Shown piece by piece: positions 1-9,873 of a stretch of DNA of 64,000 nt. The translations under genes and the position numbers were made by a program. How positions within the stretch are numbered: position 1 is the stretch's first letter; every line of letters begins with the position of its first letter. The notes under the pieces were generated by a model, which was given only the letters and a program-made list of their open reading frames with translations, ran no database searches and was not told the origin of the DNA. The stretch is from Enterobacteriaceae bacterium UBA5654 (lineage in GTDB: Bacteria > Pseudomonadota > Gammaproteobacteria > Enterobacterales > Enterobacteriaceae), in NCBI GenBank assembly GCA_002421005.1, contig DIJC01000018.1:62001-126000 (forward strand). The letters are read 5' to 3'.

Positions 1-61
1 ACGGGGTTTCCAGCAGAACCGCGCCGTTATAGGGGGTGTACAAAATTTCATTGCGTGACAT
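1..61 (-). CDS. NAD-type malic enzyme, N-terminal fragment (cut by window edge)
   Basis: Only the first 20 codons are inside the window. The start ATG is at 59-61 on the minus strand, with a Shine-Dalgarno AGGAG at 68-72. The peptide reads MSRNEILYTPYNGAVLLETP, and 'LYTPYNGAVLLETP' is the typical N-terminus of NAD-dependent malic or malolactic enzymes, which convert L-malate to pyruvate (or lactate) and CO2. It lies 49 bp downstream of the AEC carrier on the same strand, so the two probably form an operon for uptake and decarboxylation of malate. The catalytic part is not visible, so malic and malolactic enzyme cannot be told apart. Confidence 0.7.
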   Translation of the reverse strand, partial: MSRNEILYTPYNGAVLLETP

Positions 62-110
62 GCGTTGCTCCTGAATAAAGAGAGAGTGCGTGACCATAAC
101 GGCCCGACGT

Positions 111-1052
111 TTACGAAATCAGATAGATCATTATTCCTTCCGTCACGACCCCAATGGCGGTGCCGATTAAAATCGTCGATGAGGCCGATTCAATATAGGT
201 ATCGCTGCGCAGGGCAAACATTCCGGCGGCAATCGCGGAAGGGGTCGCGCCAACAATCACCACCTGCTGCAACAGGGTATGGCTGAGGCCGAATGCCACG
301 CCTGCGGCAGCCATAATGGCGGGCTGAATAAGATTTTTAATGCCGATATTGGTGCAGGTCTGAATAGTAAACTGCGGACGTTCGCCGTAAAAAAGCAGGC
401 CGAGGGCAAACAGCGACAGCCCGCCTGCCACTTTACCGACCATTTCAATCGACATACTGAGCAGGTGCGGAATTTGCACGCCTGCGAGGCTCAGCAAGAC
501 GCCGGAAACCGGGATCCACACGATGGGATTACGCGCCGCTTTAACCAGATTCTGCACCACCATTTTCCCTGGATTCAGCGCGCTGAGGGAGCCGTCCTTA
601 TCGCCCATCCGAATCAGAACAATGGTCAATGGGATCATGACTACGCTGGTGATCAGGTTGCCAATCAGCACGCCGAGAAAACCCTCCGGGCCGATAAGCA
701 CCGAGAGGACCGGTGCGCCAAAATAGGCCATATCCGGGAAAGCACAGACCAGCGACTGAATGGCACTGGTTTTGATGTCGTGGCGAAACACGTAGCGTGA
801 AAGGCAAAGAGTGAGTAAATACGATCCCATCAGGCCAATCACCAGCACGGCCATAAAAGAAAAATTCTTCATTTTATTTGGATCGGTATTCAGTGCGCCG
901 ATAAAAAGATGAAAGGGCAGCGCAAAGCGGATCACCACCGTCGCCAGAACGCTGGCATCTTCACGGCGTGTATAGCCTAATTTCCCGCTCATCCATCCTA
1001 ATAACATAACAAAGACAAGCGGAAACAACGATTGTAAAAGTAATGAAGGCAT
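111..1052 (-). CDS. AEC (auxin efflux carrier) family transporter
   Basis: 313-aa, very hydrophobic inner-membrane protein with about ten predicted membrane segments. The layout is that of the AEC family: two homologous halves with polar breaks in mid-membrane (for example 'FPDMAYFGAPVL' near residue 110 and 'GATPSAIAAGMFAL' near residue 270). Bacterial AEC members include malonate (MdcF) and malate carriers. Transcription runs toward the malic enzyme gene, and a 2-hydroxycarboxylate transporter lies divergently, so a dicarboxylate such as malate is the likely substrate. That substrate is inferred from context only. A CRP-like site lies about 70 bp upstream of the start. Confidence 0.8.
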   Translation of the reverse strand: MPSLLLQSLFPLVFVMLLGWMSGKLGYTRREDASVLATVVIRFALPFHLFIGALNTDPNKMKNFSFMAVLVIGLMGSYLLTLCLSRYVFRHDIKTSAIQSLVCAFPDMAYFGAPVLSVLIGPEGFLGVLIGNLITSVVMIPLTIVLIRMGDKDGSLSALNPGKMVVQNLVKAARNPIVWIPVSGVLLSLAGVQIPHLLSMSIEMVGKVAGGLSLFALGLLFYGERPQFTIQTCTNIGIKNLIQPAIMAAAGVAFGLSHTLLQQVVIVGATPSAIAAGMFALRSDTYIESASSTILIGTAIGVVTEGIMIYLIS

Positions 1053-1596
1053 GACATATCCTGTAGGGTATTATTTTTAGGTTTGATTCAGTCGCTAATT
1101 TAACGAACGGGAAATTCATCAGGGGTGATAAGGATCACACTCCGTTCGGTTTAAATAATTTCAAAAGGGTTAATTTAATTTCAAATGCTGGCGAAATAGC
1201 GAAAATTAAACCCTTTAGTTCAGGTTAATTGTTTGTTTAACAATGATTTTTGTAGGGTAATGGCTTGCGTGAAAAACTGACCGCCGTGCTGATTCAGTAA
1301 TTTATCGCAGTTAAGTTGGCAGTGGTACTAAAAAATTATTAATACATTCTCATCGTCAGAAAATAACTTTACTTACAAAACACTGTATTAAGTTATTTAA
1401 CGATGAATTTGCGGATCGTTCACATTTTCATCGTCCGTTATTGTGCATCCTCTTTTTGAGTAGAATCTGCCGTGCTAATTTTCCGGCAAACCAGAAACTG
1501 TCTGAACGCTTTTAATTATTTCAAAAATGAGAACATCAGGAATAAGCGTTGCGTATTCCTGTTCCTTTTTACCTACGAGCAAATCAGGTGAACACA
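1053..1596. other. Divergent promoter region of the malate module
   Basis: 544 bp of AT-rich DNA between the divergent AEC gene and the 2HCT transporter gene. It has no credible coding sequence. It holds a good CRP-like palindrome at 1124-1139 nearer the AEC gene. I saw no unambiguous operator for a two-component or LysR-type regulator, although such regulators are usual for these genes. Confidence 0.6.
1124..1139. promoter_or_regulatory. CRP (cAMP receptor protein) site candidate
   Basis: The sequence GGTGA-TAAGGA-TCACA matches the TGTGA-N6-TCACA consensus at 9 of 10 positions. It lies about 70 bp upstream of the AEC gene start. Catabolite control of a carboxylate uptake operon is expected; binding is inferred. 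Confidence 0.5.
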
Positions 1597-2943
1597 ATGA
1601 AAAATAATCCTCTGCATCCGACTCCCCCGACGCCCGCGTCGCGCTTTGCCCTCGCAGGCCCCGCCTCGCGTCTGCTGAGCACTACCGAAGTGGGTGCCGT
1701 CCCGCTAATGTTGTTTATCGGTATTGCGATGATTGTGGCGCTATCCGCCTGGGCGGGGGTGCTGCCGAAAAACATGATTGGTGGGCTGGCGGTGATCATG
1801 ACCCTCGGGTTTGCCTTCGCCAAAATCGGCCGCCGCATTCCGCTACTTAAAGATATCGGCGGCCCGGCAATCCTGTGCCTGATGCTGCCGTCGATACTGG
1901 TCTACTTCGGCGTGTTCCAGAAACACACCCTCGACACCGTGCACCTGCTGATGAAAGAGGCGAACCTGCTTTACTTTGTCATCGCCTGCCTGGTCGTGGG
2001 AAGCATTCTGGGCATGAACCGCGTCATTCTCATCCAGGGGATGCTGCGTATGTTCGTGCCGCTGGTCGTCGGCACGGTCATGGCGACGATTGTCGGGCTG
2101 GCGGTGGGGACGCTGTTTGGCTACAGCCTGTACCACACCTTTTTCTTTATCATCGTGCCGATTATCGGGGGAGGGATTGGCGAGGGCATACTGCCGCTGT
2201 CGCTGGCATATTCGGCGATCCTCGGCCAGACGCCGGATGTCTACGTAGCGCAACTGGCCCCGGCAGCGGTGGTCGGCAACATCTTCGCGATTATCTGCGC
2301 GGGCGTTCTCGCGCGTCTCGGCAGCCGTCGCCCGGCGCTTTCCGGCAACGGGATGCTGATCCGCAGCAATGAAGAGAACCGGATGTTTACCGGCGCGCAG
2401 GACGCGCAGCAGACGGATTTCCACTTAATGGGCGGCGGACTGCTGCTGATTTGCGCCTTCTTTATCGTCGGCGGCCTGTTCGAAAAGATCGTCCACATTC
2501 CTGGGCCGGTGCTGATGATCCTTATCGCAGTGCTGTGCAAATACGCCCGGATCATTCCGGCTTCAATGGAGCAGGGTGCGCACAGCTGCTACAAATTTGT
2601 CTCCGCAGCGCTGGTCTGGCCGCTGATGATCGGCCTCGGTATGCTCTATGTACCGCTGGAGAGCGTGGTCTCGGTCTTTTCCATTGGCTACGTGGTGGTG
2701 TGCGGTGCAATTGTCATCTCTATGGCGTTAAGCGGGTATTTCGTTGCCTCGCGGCTGAATATGTACCCTGTCGAGGCGGCAATTGTCACCAGTTGCCATA
2801 GCGGACTTGGCGGCACCGGCGACGTGGCAATTTTATCCGCCGCAAACCGTATGGCGCTGATGCCATTCGCGCAAATCGCAACGCGTATTGGCGGCGCATC
2901 AACGGTTATCGCCGCGACCTTACTGCTGAGCTGGATTGTTTAA
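1597..2943 (+). CDS. 2-hydroxycarboxylate (CitS/MleP-type) transporter
   Basis: 448-aa inner-membrane secondary transporter of the 2HCT family (Na+ or H+ symport or exchange of citrate, malate or lactate). The two family GGxG-type re-entrant loop motifs are visible: 'IIGGGIGEGILPLS' about residue 190 and 'HSGLGGTGDVAIL' about residue 405, in the two inverted-topology halves. Length matches CitS (about 446 aa). I place the start at 1597 (MKNNPLHP), preceded by AGGTG at 1586-1590; an upstream in-frame ATG at 1549 would add 16 residues and lacks a good ribosome site. The neighbouring malic enzyme suggests malate rather than citrate, but the sequence does not settle this. Confidence 0.85.
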   Translation: MKNNPLHPTPPTPASRFALAGPASRLLSTTEVGAVPLMLFIGIAMIVALSAWAGVLPKNMIGGLAVIMTLGFAFAKIGRRIPLLKDIGGPAILCLMLPSILVYFGVFQKHTLDTVHLLMKEANLLYFVIACLVVGSILGMNRVILIQGMLRMFVPLVVGTVMATIVGLAVGTLFGYSLYHTFFFIIVPIIGGGIGEGILPLSLAYSAILGQTPDVYVAQLAPAAVVGNIFAIICAGVLARLGSRRPALSGNGMLIRSNEENRMFTGAQDAQQTDFHLMGGGLLLICAFFIVGGLFEKIVHIPGPVLMILIAVLCKYARIIPASMEQGAHSCYKFVSAALVWPLMIGLGMLYVPLESVVSVFSIGYVVVCGAIVISMALSGYFVASRLNMYPVEAAIVTSCHSGLGGTGDVAILSAANRMALMPFAQIATRIGGASTVIAATLLLSWIV

Positions 2944-3030
2944 CGGCGGGCAATTCTCATGTGGTCAGTGCATGATATAAAACCGGTATAACCTGGACGC
3001 AGCTTAGGGTAGCGCTGTTTAACTTCTCCA

Positions 3031-5610
3031 GTGGATAATCTTCCGCCGGTCTGTGATTTATCTGCCGCAAGCAGCTCTGAGGCTGTTGAAGTGGTTGTGG
3101 CACTGCCGTTACTGAGTGCCAGTGGCGGCAATCTGGATAACGGTCAGGACAGTGAGCGCCCGCGTCGCTGGAAAGCGGAACGCGTTGTGGTCCAGGAACT
3201 GGCCGGACATGAAAGCGGTGAACTGGCCATTCTGCGTAATGCCATCACGCTTCGTTTGTCCACGCAGGAAAATACCGCATACCTGACCTGTCCGGTGGCC
3301 CGCCTGGCACGAAATGCGCAAGGGCAGTGGCGTCGTGATCCCTCCTTTATCCCGCCGATGCTCTCGATTGCGGCAAGCCCTTCGCTGGTTACCGAACTGG
3401 GCGACCTGCTGATCCGTTTGCAGGCACGACGTAAGCGTCTGATGGCGATGCGGCGCGAAAGCAACGCGCGTCTGGCCGATTTTGCGGTGGCCGATGTTTC
3501 CCTGTTCTGGCTTCTCAATGCCCTGAACAGCGCCGAGCCGGTACTGACCGAACTGCTGCAGACGCCGGGTCGTCACCCTGAGCTGCTCTGGCGTGAACTG
3601 ACCCGCCTGGCGGGCAGCCTGCTGACTTTCTCACTGGAGCACGATGCCGGGCATATCCCTGCTTATCAGCATGATGCACCTGAACGCGTGTTTCCGCCGT
3701 TACTGACCTTGCTTGATAAATTACTGGAAGCCAGCCTGCCATCCTGGGTTATCAGTATTCAGCTTGAGCTGCAGGAGCAGATCTGGAAAGGCTCCCTTCA
3801 TGATGCACGCCTGCGCGAAGGGGCCGATTTCTACCTCTCCGTGCGCTCTTCGATGCCAAATCATGAACTGCAGACGAAATTCCCGCTGTTGTGTAAGGCG
3901 GGTACCTACGGTGAGGTTTATCACTATCTGCCGCGTCATCTTGAACGTGGCGATAAAATCACACCTTCAGCGGAAACCGGCAACTTTTGGGCTCGGTTTG
4001 AACACGAGCGTTTTCTGTCAGGACAGACGGCTATCAGCGGGTGCAGCAATGATGCCCTGCTTTCTCCAGGCCAGGTGCTGACCATCAGTGAACGTGTCGT
4101 ACCACCGACACTGCCATCAGAAACGGACAACGGCATTATCATTACCCGCACGGGCTATATAGCCAGTCGTAAAGATGCCCTGATCGTGATGTGGGAGGGG
4201 ATGCCGTACTACGAGAACCGCTGCTGGCGCCCTGCCGCCAAAAAGCGCCCGGTGGTCAGCGGCACCCTGACTGCACGTGTGACCAGTGCGAAAGATAACG
4301 ACATCTACGCCTGGCAGGATGCATCGGGCATGTACCGGGTAAAATTCGATGCTGACCGCGACGACAAACGTCAGGGTATGGAAAGTATGCCGGTGCGTTT
4401 CGCTAAACCTTACGGCGGTGATAAGTACGGCTTCCACTTCCCGCTGATACAGGGCACTGAAGTGGCGATTGCGTTCCACGAATGCGATCCGGATCGCCCG
4501 TATATTGCCCATGCCTTGCACGACTCCCGTCACGTTGACCACGTCACTGAGGCCAATAGCACGCGAAATGTTATCCGCACTGCTGGCCTGAACAAACTGC
4601 GGATGGAGGATAAGCGCGGCGAAGAGCACGTTAAGCTCAGTACAGAGTACGGGGGTAAGACTCAGCTTAATCTGGGTCACAACGTGGATGCTTCCCGAAA
4701 ACTGCGTGGTGAAGGGGCTGAATTACGGACTGATGATTGGGTGAGTATTCGGGGTGGTAAGGGGATTTTCATCAGTGCCGATAATCAGCCCGACGCGCAG
4801 GGACAAATGCTGGATATGAATGCTGCTATTGCCCAGTTGCAGGGAGCGCTACAGTTGGTGACCTCTCTGGCGCAAAGTGCGAGTGCATCTGGTGCTATGG
4901 AAGCTGATATGGGCTCTCAGCAGCAGCTTGGCAATGTTCTGATCCAACTGAAAGAGGCTGGATTACTGGCTTCGGCACCGGCTGGGATCGGTCTTGTTAC
5001 GCCGAAAAATATCCAACTTTCTGCGGGTCATTCGCTGACCGCCACAGCGGGAGAAAATGTGGATATAAGCATTATGAAAAAACTTACCCTTGCGGCGGGA
5101 GAAGCTATTAGTCTGTTCGCCCAGCGGATGGGGATATCGATATTTTCCGCCAGGGGCAAAGTAGATATTCAGGCGCAAACTGATGCCATGCGAATTCAGT
5201 CAGACAAAATAATGAATATTAACAGCGTTAACGGTGAGGTAGTGCTGAATGGAGCTCAGGGGATTACGCTGACCAGCAAAGGTGGTGCGTATATAAAGAT
5301 CAAAGATGGTGCTGTGGAAATTGGCGCTCCTGGGAAAATAGATCTGAAAAGCACAAATATTTTGTGGGGTGGAAGTGCATCGCTTGAACAGGCGCTTTCT
5401 CCTGTGACAGTGAGCGATCCCGAGTTTCATAATCCGATGAATGGTGGGTTTCAAATTCAGGATCAGGCCAATAATCAGCCTAAGCCATATATACCTTATA
5501 GGATTGAAACGGAGGATGGGCTAGTTATTCGTGGCGTCACTGATGAAAATGGTTGTACACAAGCCCACTATGGTGTTGACCCAAAAGCAATAAAATTGTT
5601 TTTTGAATAA
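3031..5610 (+). pseudogene. TssK-VgrG chimera: truncated TssK fused in frame to truncated VgrG
   Basis: An 859-codon open frame with two unrelated T6SS parts. Residues 1 to about 291 read as the middle and C-terminal part of baseplate protein TssK ('RRWKAERVVVQEL', 'ADFAVADVSLFWLLNAL', 'ADFYLSVRSSMPNHEL'), without the N-terminal shell-like domain. From the shared 'AGT' at about 3898-3906 it becomes VgrG. It enters late in the gp27-like region ('YGEVYHYLPRHLERGD'), then has the gp5 OB-fold ('MYRVKFDADRDD', 'HFPLIQGTEVAIAF', about 430-490), a DUF2345 beta-helix (about 590-770) and a C-terminal transthyretin-like tail ('YRIETEDGLVIRGVTDENG'). VgrG's first roughly 250 residues are gone. The frame begins with GTG 18 bp after an in-frame TAG and has no convincing ribosome site. 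The simplest reading is a deletion that removed tssL, hcp, clpV and both gene ends. Neither half should work. Parentage is from remembered family sequences. Confidence 0.8.
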
Positions 5611-5624
5611 TCAGGGAGAAGATG

Positions 5625-7937
5625 ATGAGCGAGCAAGGAAAGCCTGCAGCAGAACATTCGCTGAGTAAAGTAGAAAAAAATGTAAAAATAGTTCTCCATA
5701 AATCATGCCAGTGCTATTTCAGAATAGAAAAGCTGGAACTGATTTTTATTGATGAGGATGATGCCGCAGAGCTTGAGAAGGCAATGAGCAAGCTTAGTGA
5801 GTTAATAGATAAACAGCATAAGGCCAGGGCTGATTATTCTCATGCAATAGAGAAATACGGTAAAAATCTAAAAGACATTGCGAATAAAGATAAGTTGTCG
5901 GAATATGAGGATAAAATCGCTACGGCCGAAACGGCTCTCGACAAGGCAACGAAAGAACTCCATGCTGAATTAGGTGAATTCAATGAGCAGGAAGGCTATG
6001 ATCCTGTCATTGAATTGATTCCTGTTCAGCCTTTAAATAAAGGTATTTATGGTCGTTGCTACTCTTATATAAAACAGCTTGATTATGATGCATATAAAAG
6101 TAAATTCACTATCATTTCTGTTGATACGTTCAGCGGTGAGGCGATCTTTACTAAAGATGATGAAGGTAATATTACAGGGATCAATATCAGTGCGTTAAAA
6201 AACAAATTAGCTTCTGCGCAAAATGTTATCAGACAGATGATGGACAATACCATGACCGTCAGCGCAGATATTAGCTACGAAGCTACGCTGACAGACTGGG
6301 CTGATGCATGGAACAATCAATATAAAGGATATAGTAAAGAAGGTAGTTATATTGATGTTTCCGCCGGAGCTCAATTTCTTCGACTGACGGCCAATGCTTC
6401 CACATTTAATACCTGGGATCCGGTTACGGGTGAGGTCCATATAAAAGGGGAGGCGAAAGCAGATTTGGCCCTTTTTTGCGGAAAAGTGAATTCAACCATT
6501 TATGTTCCTGACCGGGTTGGCTGGGAGCTTAAATTTATGGTCAATGATACCAAAGAAGCGAACATTGGGATTTTGCGGGCAAAGATTGACGGAGAGTTGA
6601 CTGGCTATGTCGGGGCTTCGGTGCAGGCGGAAGGTAACCTGCAGTTTGTTGCGTACGACAATAAGCAACTATTGATGGGAAACCGTACACCTGGTTCACG
6701 CTTCGCTGCCCGGAAAAAAGAAGGTGTAACCATCAAAGACAGTAAAGAGAATCCAAAAGGGCTGGAGCTGAAAGGGGAAGCCTTTGGTGGAGCAAAAGTC
6801 GGTGGCAGCCTTGGGGGAGCATTGCAGTGGCTAAAGCCCTTTGATTCGCTGGTGGATGAATTACCAAATATGCTGCATACCTTTGGGCTGGATTCTCCTG
6901 CATTACAGCAAATTCTTCCCCCTGTTAGTCAGTCAGAAAAGAAAAAAGAAGCTTATCTGGGTGAATTTCAGGATTTCGCCTCGTTAACCTTGGGAGGGGA
7001 TGCAGAGTTAGGCATTGGCTTAAGCGGTGAATTCAGAGTCCGGTTCGTCAAAGGAAAATTCAGATTCCATATTAAAGGCAGTTTGTGTCTGGGGGCTGGT
7101 GCGAAAGGTGAGGTGGAAGGTGAAATTACGCCTGAGTTGTTCCAGGAATTCGCTATCTGGGTCATTTATCAGTTATATGGTATTGATTATAAGCATTTGG
7201 TCATTATTACTAAAGAAGCGTTTATGGCGTTGTCTTACATATTAATCATGGGTGGGAATAAAATATACAAAGATTATTATGATGATCTTTCTTCCGAAAT
7301 TGGGAATGTAATCACGGACTTCAATTTATTCGTAAAAAAAGCATCAAGCGACCTGTTGATTGCAAGAGATGAGTCTACACAGCGTAATAATTTTGCTAAT
7401 GTAATTAACGCAGATCCTGGTAGCGTATATCTGTTTTCCCCTGAAGCGAAAGGTATTGCTCTGTATATCCTTACGGGTGACGGTGCATACGATCGAATAG
7501 ATATTAACAATCAGGGTGATGGCTTCTTACCTGATACTGGTAAAAACAGAAAGACTGCTGTGCTATATATTTTATCCAGTATTCAGACTAAGCGGGAATG
7601 GAAAAAAGTGTTGACTCGTATTACAAAGGAAGGAACAGCCGTTCCGGGCAACGAAGATACCATAGTCAAGTTGGCTCAGGAGAATTTGACTGCATTTTTA
7701 CAGATAGGGTTTAACCGGGATAAAGAACTTGAGGATATTATTGATAAGCTAAGTTTGAGAGATTTTAACGAGGTGGTGAATCGTCTAAAAAATAATCCCG
7801 CCTACGGATATGCTTTTTCTCCTAACTGTTCGAAGCAGTACTTTTTACACTGTGATGATAATCCGTTTTACACCTCGTTATGCCATTTTGTTCCTGTGGA
7901 TGCGCAGTATAAGCAAAAATGGGAAGGGAATGAGTAA
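5625..7937 (+). CDS. Unrecognised T6SS cargo/effector candidate (770 aa)
   Basis: No family was recognised. The gene follows the VgrG end by 14 bp and its stop overlaps the first SUMF1 lipoprotein start (TAATG), so cargo and putative immunity genes are coupled. I chose ATG 5625 over 5622 because AGGGAG at 5613-5618 then has better spacing. Visible parts: a short beta-rich N-terminus with 'HKSCQCYFRIEKLEL'; a charged coiled coil at about 48-120; a central glycine-rich region with beta-type segments (about 270-500; 'LKGEAFGGAKVGGSLGGALQW'-like stretches); hydrophobic stretches at about 505-550 ('FAIWVIYQLYGI', 'FMALSYILIMGG'); and a charged C-terminus. No lipase GxSxG, NTPase, peptidase or nuclease motif stands out. 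Because the presumed immunity proteins face the periplasm at the inner membrane, a membrane- or envelope-acting toxin is plausible but unproven. Codon use is AT-rich compared with the backbone. Confidence 0.55.
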   Translation: MSEQGKPAAEHSLSKVEKNVKIVLHKSCQCYFRIEKLELIFIDEDDAAELEKAMSKLSELIDKQHKARADYSHAIEKYGKNLKDIANKDKLSEYEDKIATAETALDKATKELHAELGEFNEQEGYDPVIELIPVQPLNKGIYGRCYSYIKQLDYDAYKSKFTIISVDTFSGEAIFTKDDEGNITGINISALKNKLASAQNVIRQMMDNTMTVSADISYEATLTDWADAWNNQYKGYSKEGSYIDVSAGAQFLRLTANASTFNTWDPVTGEVHIKGEAKADLALFCGKVNSTIYVPDRVGWELKFMVNDTKEANIGILRAKIDGELTGYVGASVQAEGNLQFVAYDNKQLLMGNRTPGSRFAARKKEGVTIKDSKENPKGLELKGEAFGGAKVGGSLGGALQWLKPFDSLVDELPNMLHTFGLDSPALQQILPPVSQSEKKKEAYLGEFQDFASLTLGGDAELGIGLSGEFRVRFVKGKFRFHIKGSLCLGAGAKGEVEGEITPELFQEFAIWVIYQLYGIDYKHLVIITKEAFMALSYILIMGGNKIYKDYYDDLSSEIGNVITDFNLFVKKASSDLLIARDESTQRNNFANVINADPGSVYLFSPEAKGIALYILTGDGAYDRIDINNQGDGFLPDTGKNRKTAVLYILSSIQTKREWKKVLTRITKEGTAVPGNEDTIVKLAQENLTAFLQIGFNRDKELEDIIDKLSLRDFNEVVNRLKNNPAYGYAFSPNCSKQYFLHCDDNPFYTSLCHFVPVDAQYKQKWEGNE

Positions 7938-8908
7938 TGAATAAAATCGGTTTTTATGGATATAGTGTATTTTTGTTGTTAATTATTAGTGGTTGCGATA
8001 ACGCTGAGCAATCTATAAAGCATTCACCGCAGGAGCAGGCTGAAATTCAACAATATATTAAAAAAGTAAAGGCAGACCTGGTGTATGTCAAAGGTGGCTC
8101 CTTCTGGATGGGGGATTTTTGTAAAAAAAATCGGGATGGGGGATCTTACTGTTCCCCTGAGAAAGATACCAAACCTCTTCATGAGGTTGAACTCAGCAGT
8201 TATTCGATCAGTAAATTTAAAACTACACATGAAGACTACAATTTTTATCTTAAAATAGCAGGCTTACCCAAACAGCGATTCGATAAAAATTGGAGGAACG
8301 ACATGTTAGCTGAAATGACTTATTTTAAAAACAGCCCAGCCATAATAACCTGGACGGAGGCAAATAAATATTGTGTTTGGTTGAAAAATGAAACTGGATT
8401 GCCTTTTTCACTACCAACTGAGGCACAGTGGGAGTATGCCGCACGTAGCCGTGGGAAGAATATTTTAGTAGCAACAGATGATGGAGTTTGGCGAGAAAAT
8501 GAGAAAAGCGGACAAGGTGAAAACTACGCTACTGATGAAGACCGGAATAAGGTTGAAGAGGACTTCGGAATAAACGGTTTGTCAGTTTTTTTTCCTGTAG
8601 ATAAGTACCCATCAACACCATTTGGTCTATATGGCATGGCAGAAAATGGCTATGAGTGGGTAAAAGACTGGTATGATCCTGATTACTATAGGTATTCGCC
8701 AAAAAAAGATCCTCAAGGCCCTGAAAAGCCAGTTGTTAAGCATAAAGATACCGGACAGTACTGGAAAGTTCGGCGCGGAGGAAATCATCCTGATCCTACA
8801 GGGGATGTCGGTCTGACATTTTTCCGTGGTTATAATATTCCGGATAATGATTTCCCTGATGGAACCACGGTGCGATGTGTCGTTAATTCATCGGAGCCTG
8901 TAAAATGA
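7937..8908 (+). CDS. SUMF1/FGE-fold lipoprotein, tandem copy 1 (putative immunity protein)
   Basis: 323 aa. It has a lipoprotein signal with lipobox 'IISGC' (Cys20). Asp follows the Cys, which by the enteric +2 rule predicts retention on the periplasmic face of the inner membrane. The mature part has the formylglycine-generating-enzyme (SUMF1) landmarks: 'VKGGSFWMGDF', 'LPTEAQWEYAARS', 'PFGLYGMAENGYEWV', 'KVRRGG' and a C-terminal 'TTVRCVVN'. I do not see the paired active-site cysteines of true FGE, so this is probably a binding scaffold. Its position right after a T6SS cargo gene suggests immunity. It is the first of five head-to-tail copies joined by ATGA overlaps, and the most diverged at its N-terminus. 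Confidence 0.7.
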   Translation: MNKIGFYGYSVFLLLIISGCDNAEQSIKHSPQEQAEIQQYIKKVKADLVYVKGGSFWMGDFCKKNRDGGSYCSPEKDTKPLHEVELSSYSISKFKTTHEDYNFYLKIAGLPKQRFDKNWRNDMLAEMTYFKNSPAIITWTEANKYCVWLKNETGLPFSLPTEAQWEYAARSRGKNILVATDDGVWRENEKSGQGENYATDEDRNKVEEDFGINGLSVFFPVDKYPSTPFGLYGMAENGYEWVKDWYDPDYYRYSPKKDPQGPEKPVVKHKDTGQYWKVRRGGNHPDPTGDVGLTFFRGYNIPDNDFPDGTTVRCVVNSSEPVK

Positions 8909-9873
8909 AACGGATAATATATCGAAGCAGTATTGTGATTATTCTGCTCATCAGTGGTTGTGATCGTTCTGATCCGGAAGTTAAACATACGCCACAAGAA
9001 AAAGCACAAATTCAGAACTATCTAAACCGTGTTAAGACAGATTTAGTCTATATCAAAGGCGGTACCTTCTGGATGGGCGATTTTTGCAAGAAGATGCGAG
9101 AGGGGGGCCCTTACTGTTCTCCAGAAAAAGACACAAAACCACTTCATGAAGTTGAACTAAGCAGTTATTCAATTGGGAAATTCAAAGTTACGCATGAGGA
9201 CTATGATTTTTATCTCAAAATGGCTGGCTTACCAAAACAATATTTTGAAGAAAAGTTCGCGGTAGATATGCTGGCGACTATGACACACTTCGAGAATAGT
9301 CCAGCAGTAGTCACCTGGACTGAGTCACATAATTATTGTTCCTGGCTTAAAAAAGAGACAGGACTACCATTCTCTCTTCCAACTGAAGCACAGTGGGAGT
9401 ATGCAGCACGCAGTCGTGGGAAAAATATATTGGTTGCTACAGATACTGGTTTTTGGCGTGAGGACAGTAAAACAAAACAAGGCGAAAATTATGCAACTGA
9501 TGAAGACAGACAAATAGTTGAAAATAAATTTGGAATAAATGGTGTATTGGTTCACTTTCCTGTGGATAAATATCCTGCTACGCCATTTGGTTTATATGGC
9601 ATGGCTGACAATGGCTATGAGTGGGTTCAAGACTGGTATGATCCACATTATTACGATAATTCTCCTCTGAAAGATCCTCAAGGGCCGGACAAACCTATTA
9701 TTAAAGATAAGAAAACCGGACAATATAGAAAGGTTCGCCGTGGCGGAAATAACCCTGATCCTACAGGGGATGTCGGTCTGACATTTTTCCGTGGTTATAA
9801 TATTCCGGATAATGATTTCCCTGATGGAACCACGGTGCGATGTGTCGTTAATTTATCGGAGCCTGTAAAATGA
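8905..9873 (+). CDS. SUMF1/FGE-fold lipoprotein, tandem copy 2
   Basis: 322 aa, starting in an ATGA overlap with copy 1. Lipobox 'LISGC' (Cys19) is followed by Asp, predicting inner-membrane anchoring. The fold motifs are the same as in copy 1. The first roughly 330 bp are almost identical to copies 3 and 4, while the last roughly 120 bp match copy 1 almost exactly, so the gene is a mosaic. It differs most from its siblings at about residues 112-135 ('YFEEKFAVDMLATMTHF') and 170-205, which may be the surface that recognises a toxin. Role inferred from context, as for copy 1. Confidence 0.7.
   Translation: MKRIIYRSSIVIILLISGCDRSDPEVKHTPQEKAQIQNYLNRVKTDLVYIKGGTFWMGDFCKKMREGGPYCSPEKDTKPLHEVELSSYSIGKFKVTHEDYDFYLKMAGLPKQYFEEKFAVDMLATMTHFENSPAVVTWTESHNYCSWLKKETGLPFSLPTEAQWEYAARSRGKNILVATDTGFWREDSKTKQGENYATDEDRQIVENKFGINGVLVHFPVDKYPATPFGLYGMADNGYEWVQDWYDPHYYDNSPLKDPQGPDKPIIKDKKTGQYRKVRRGGNNPDPTGDVGLTFFRGYNIPDNDFPDGTTVRCVVNLSEPVK

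Noticed and set aside
2944..3030. A direct-repeat or attachment site at the left edge of the T6SS remnant
   Set aside because: No copy of the tRNA-Phe 3' end or other clear repeat was found in these 87 bp.
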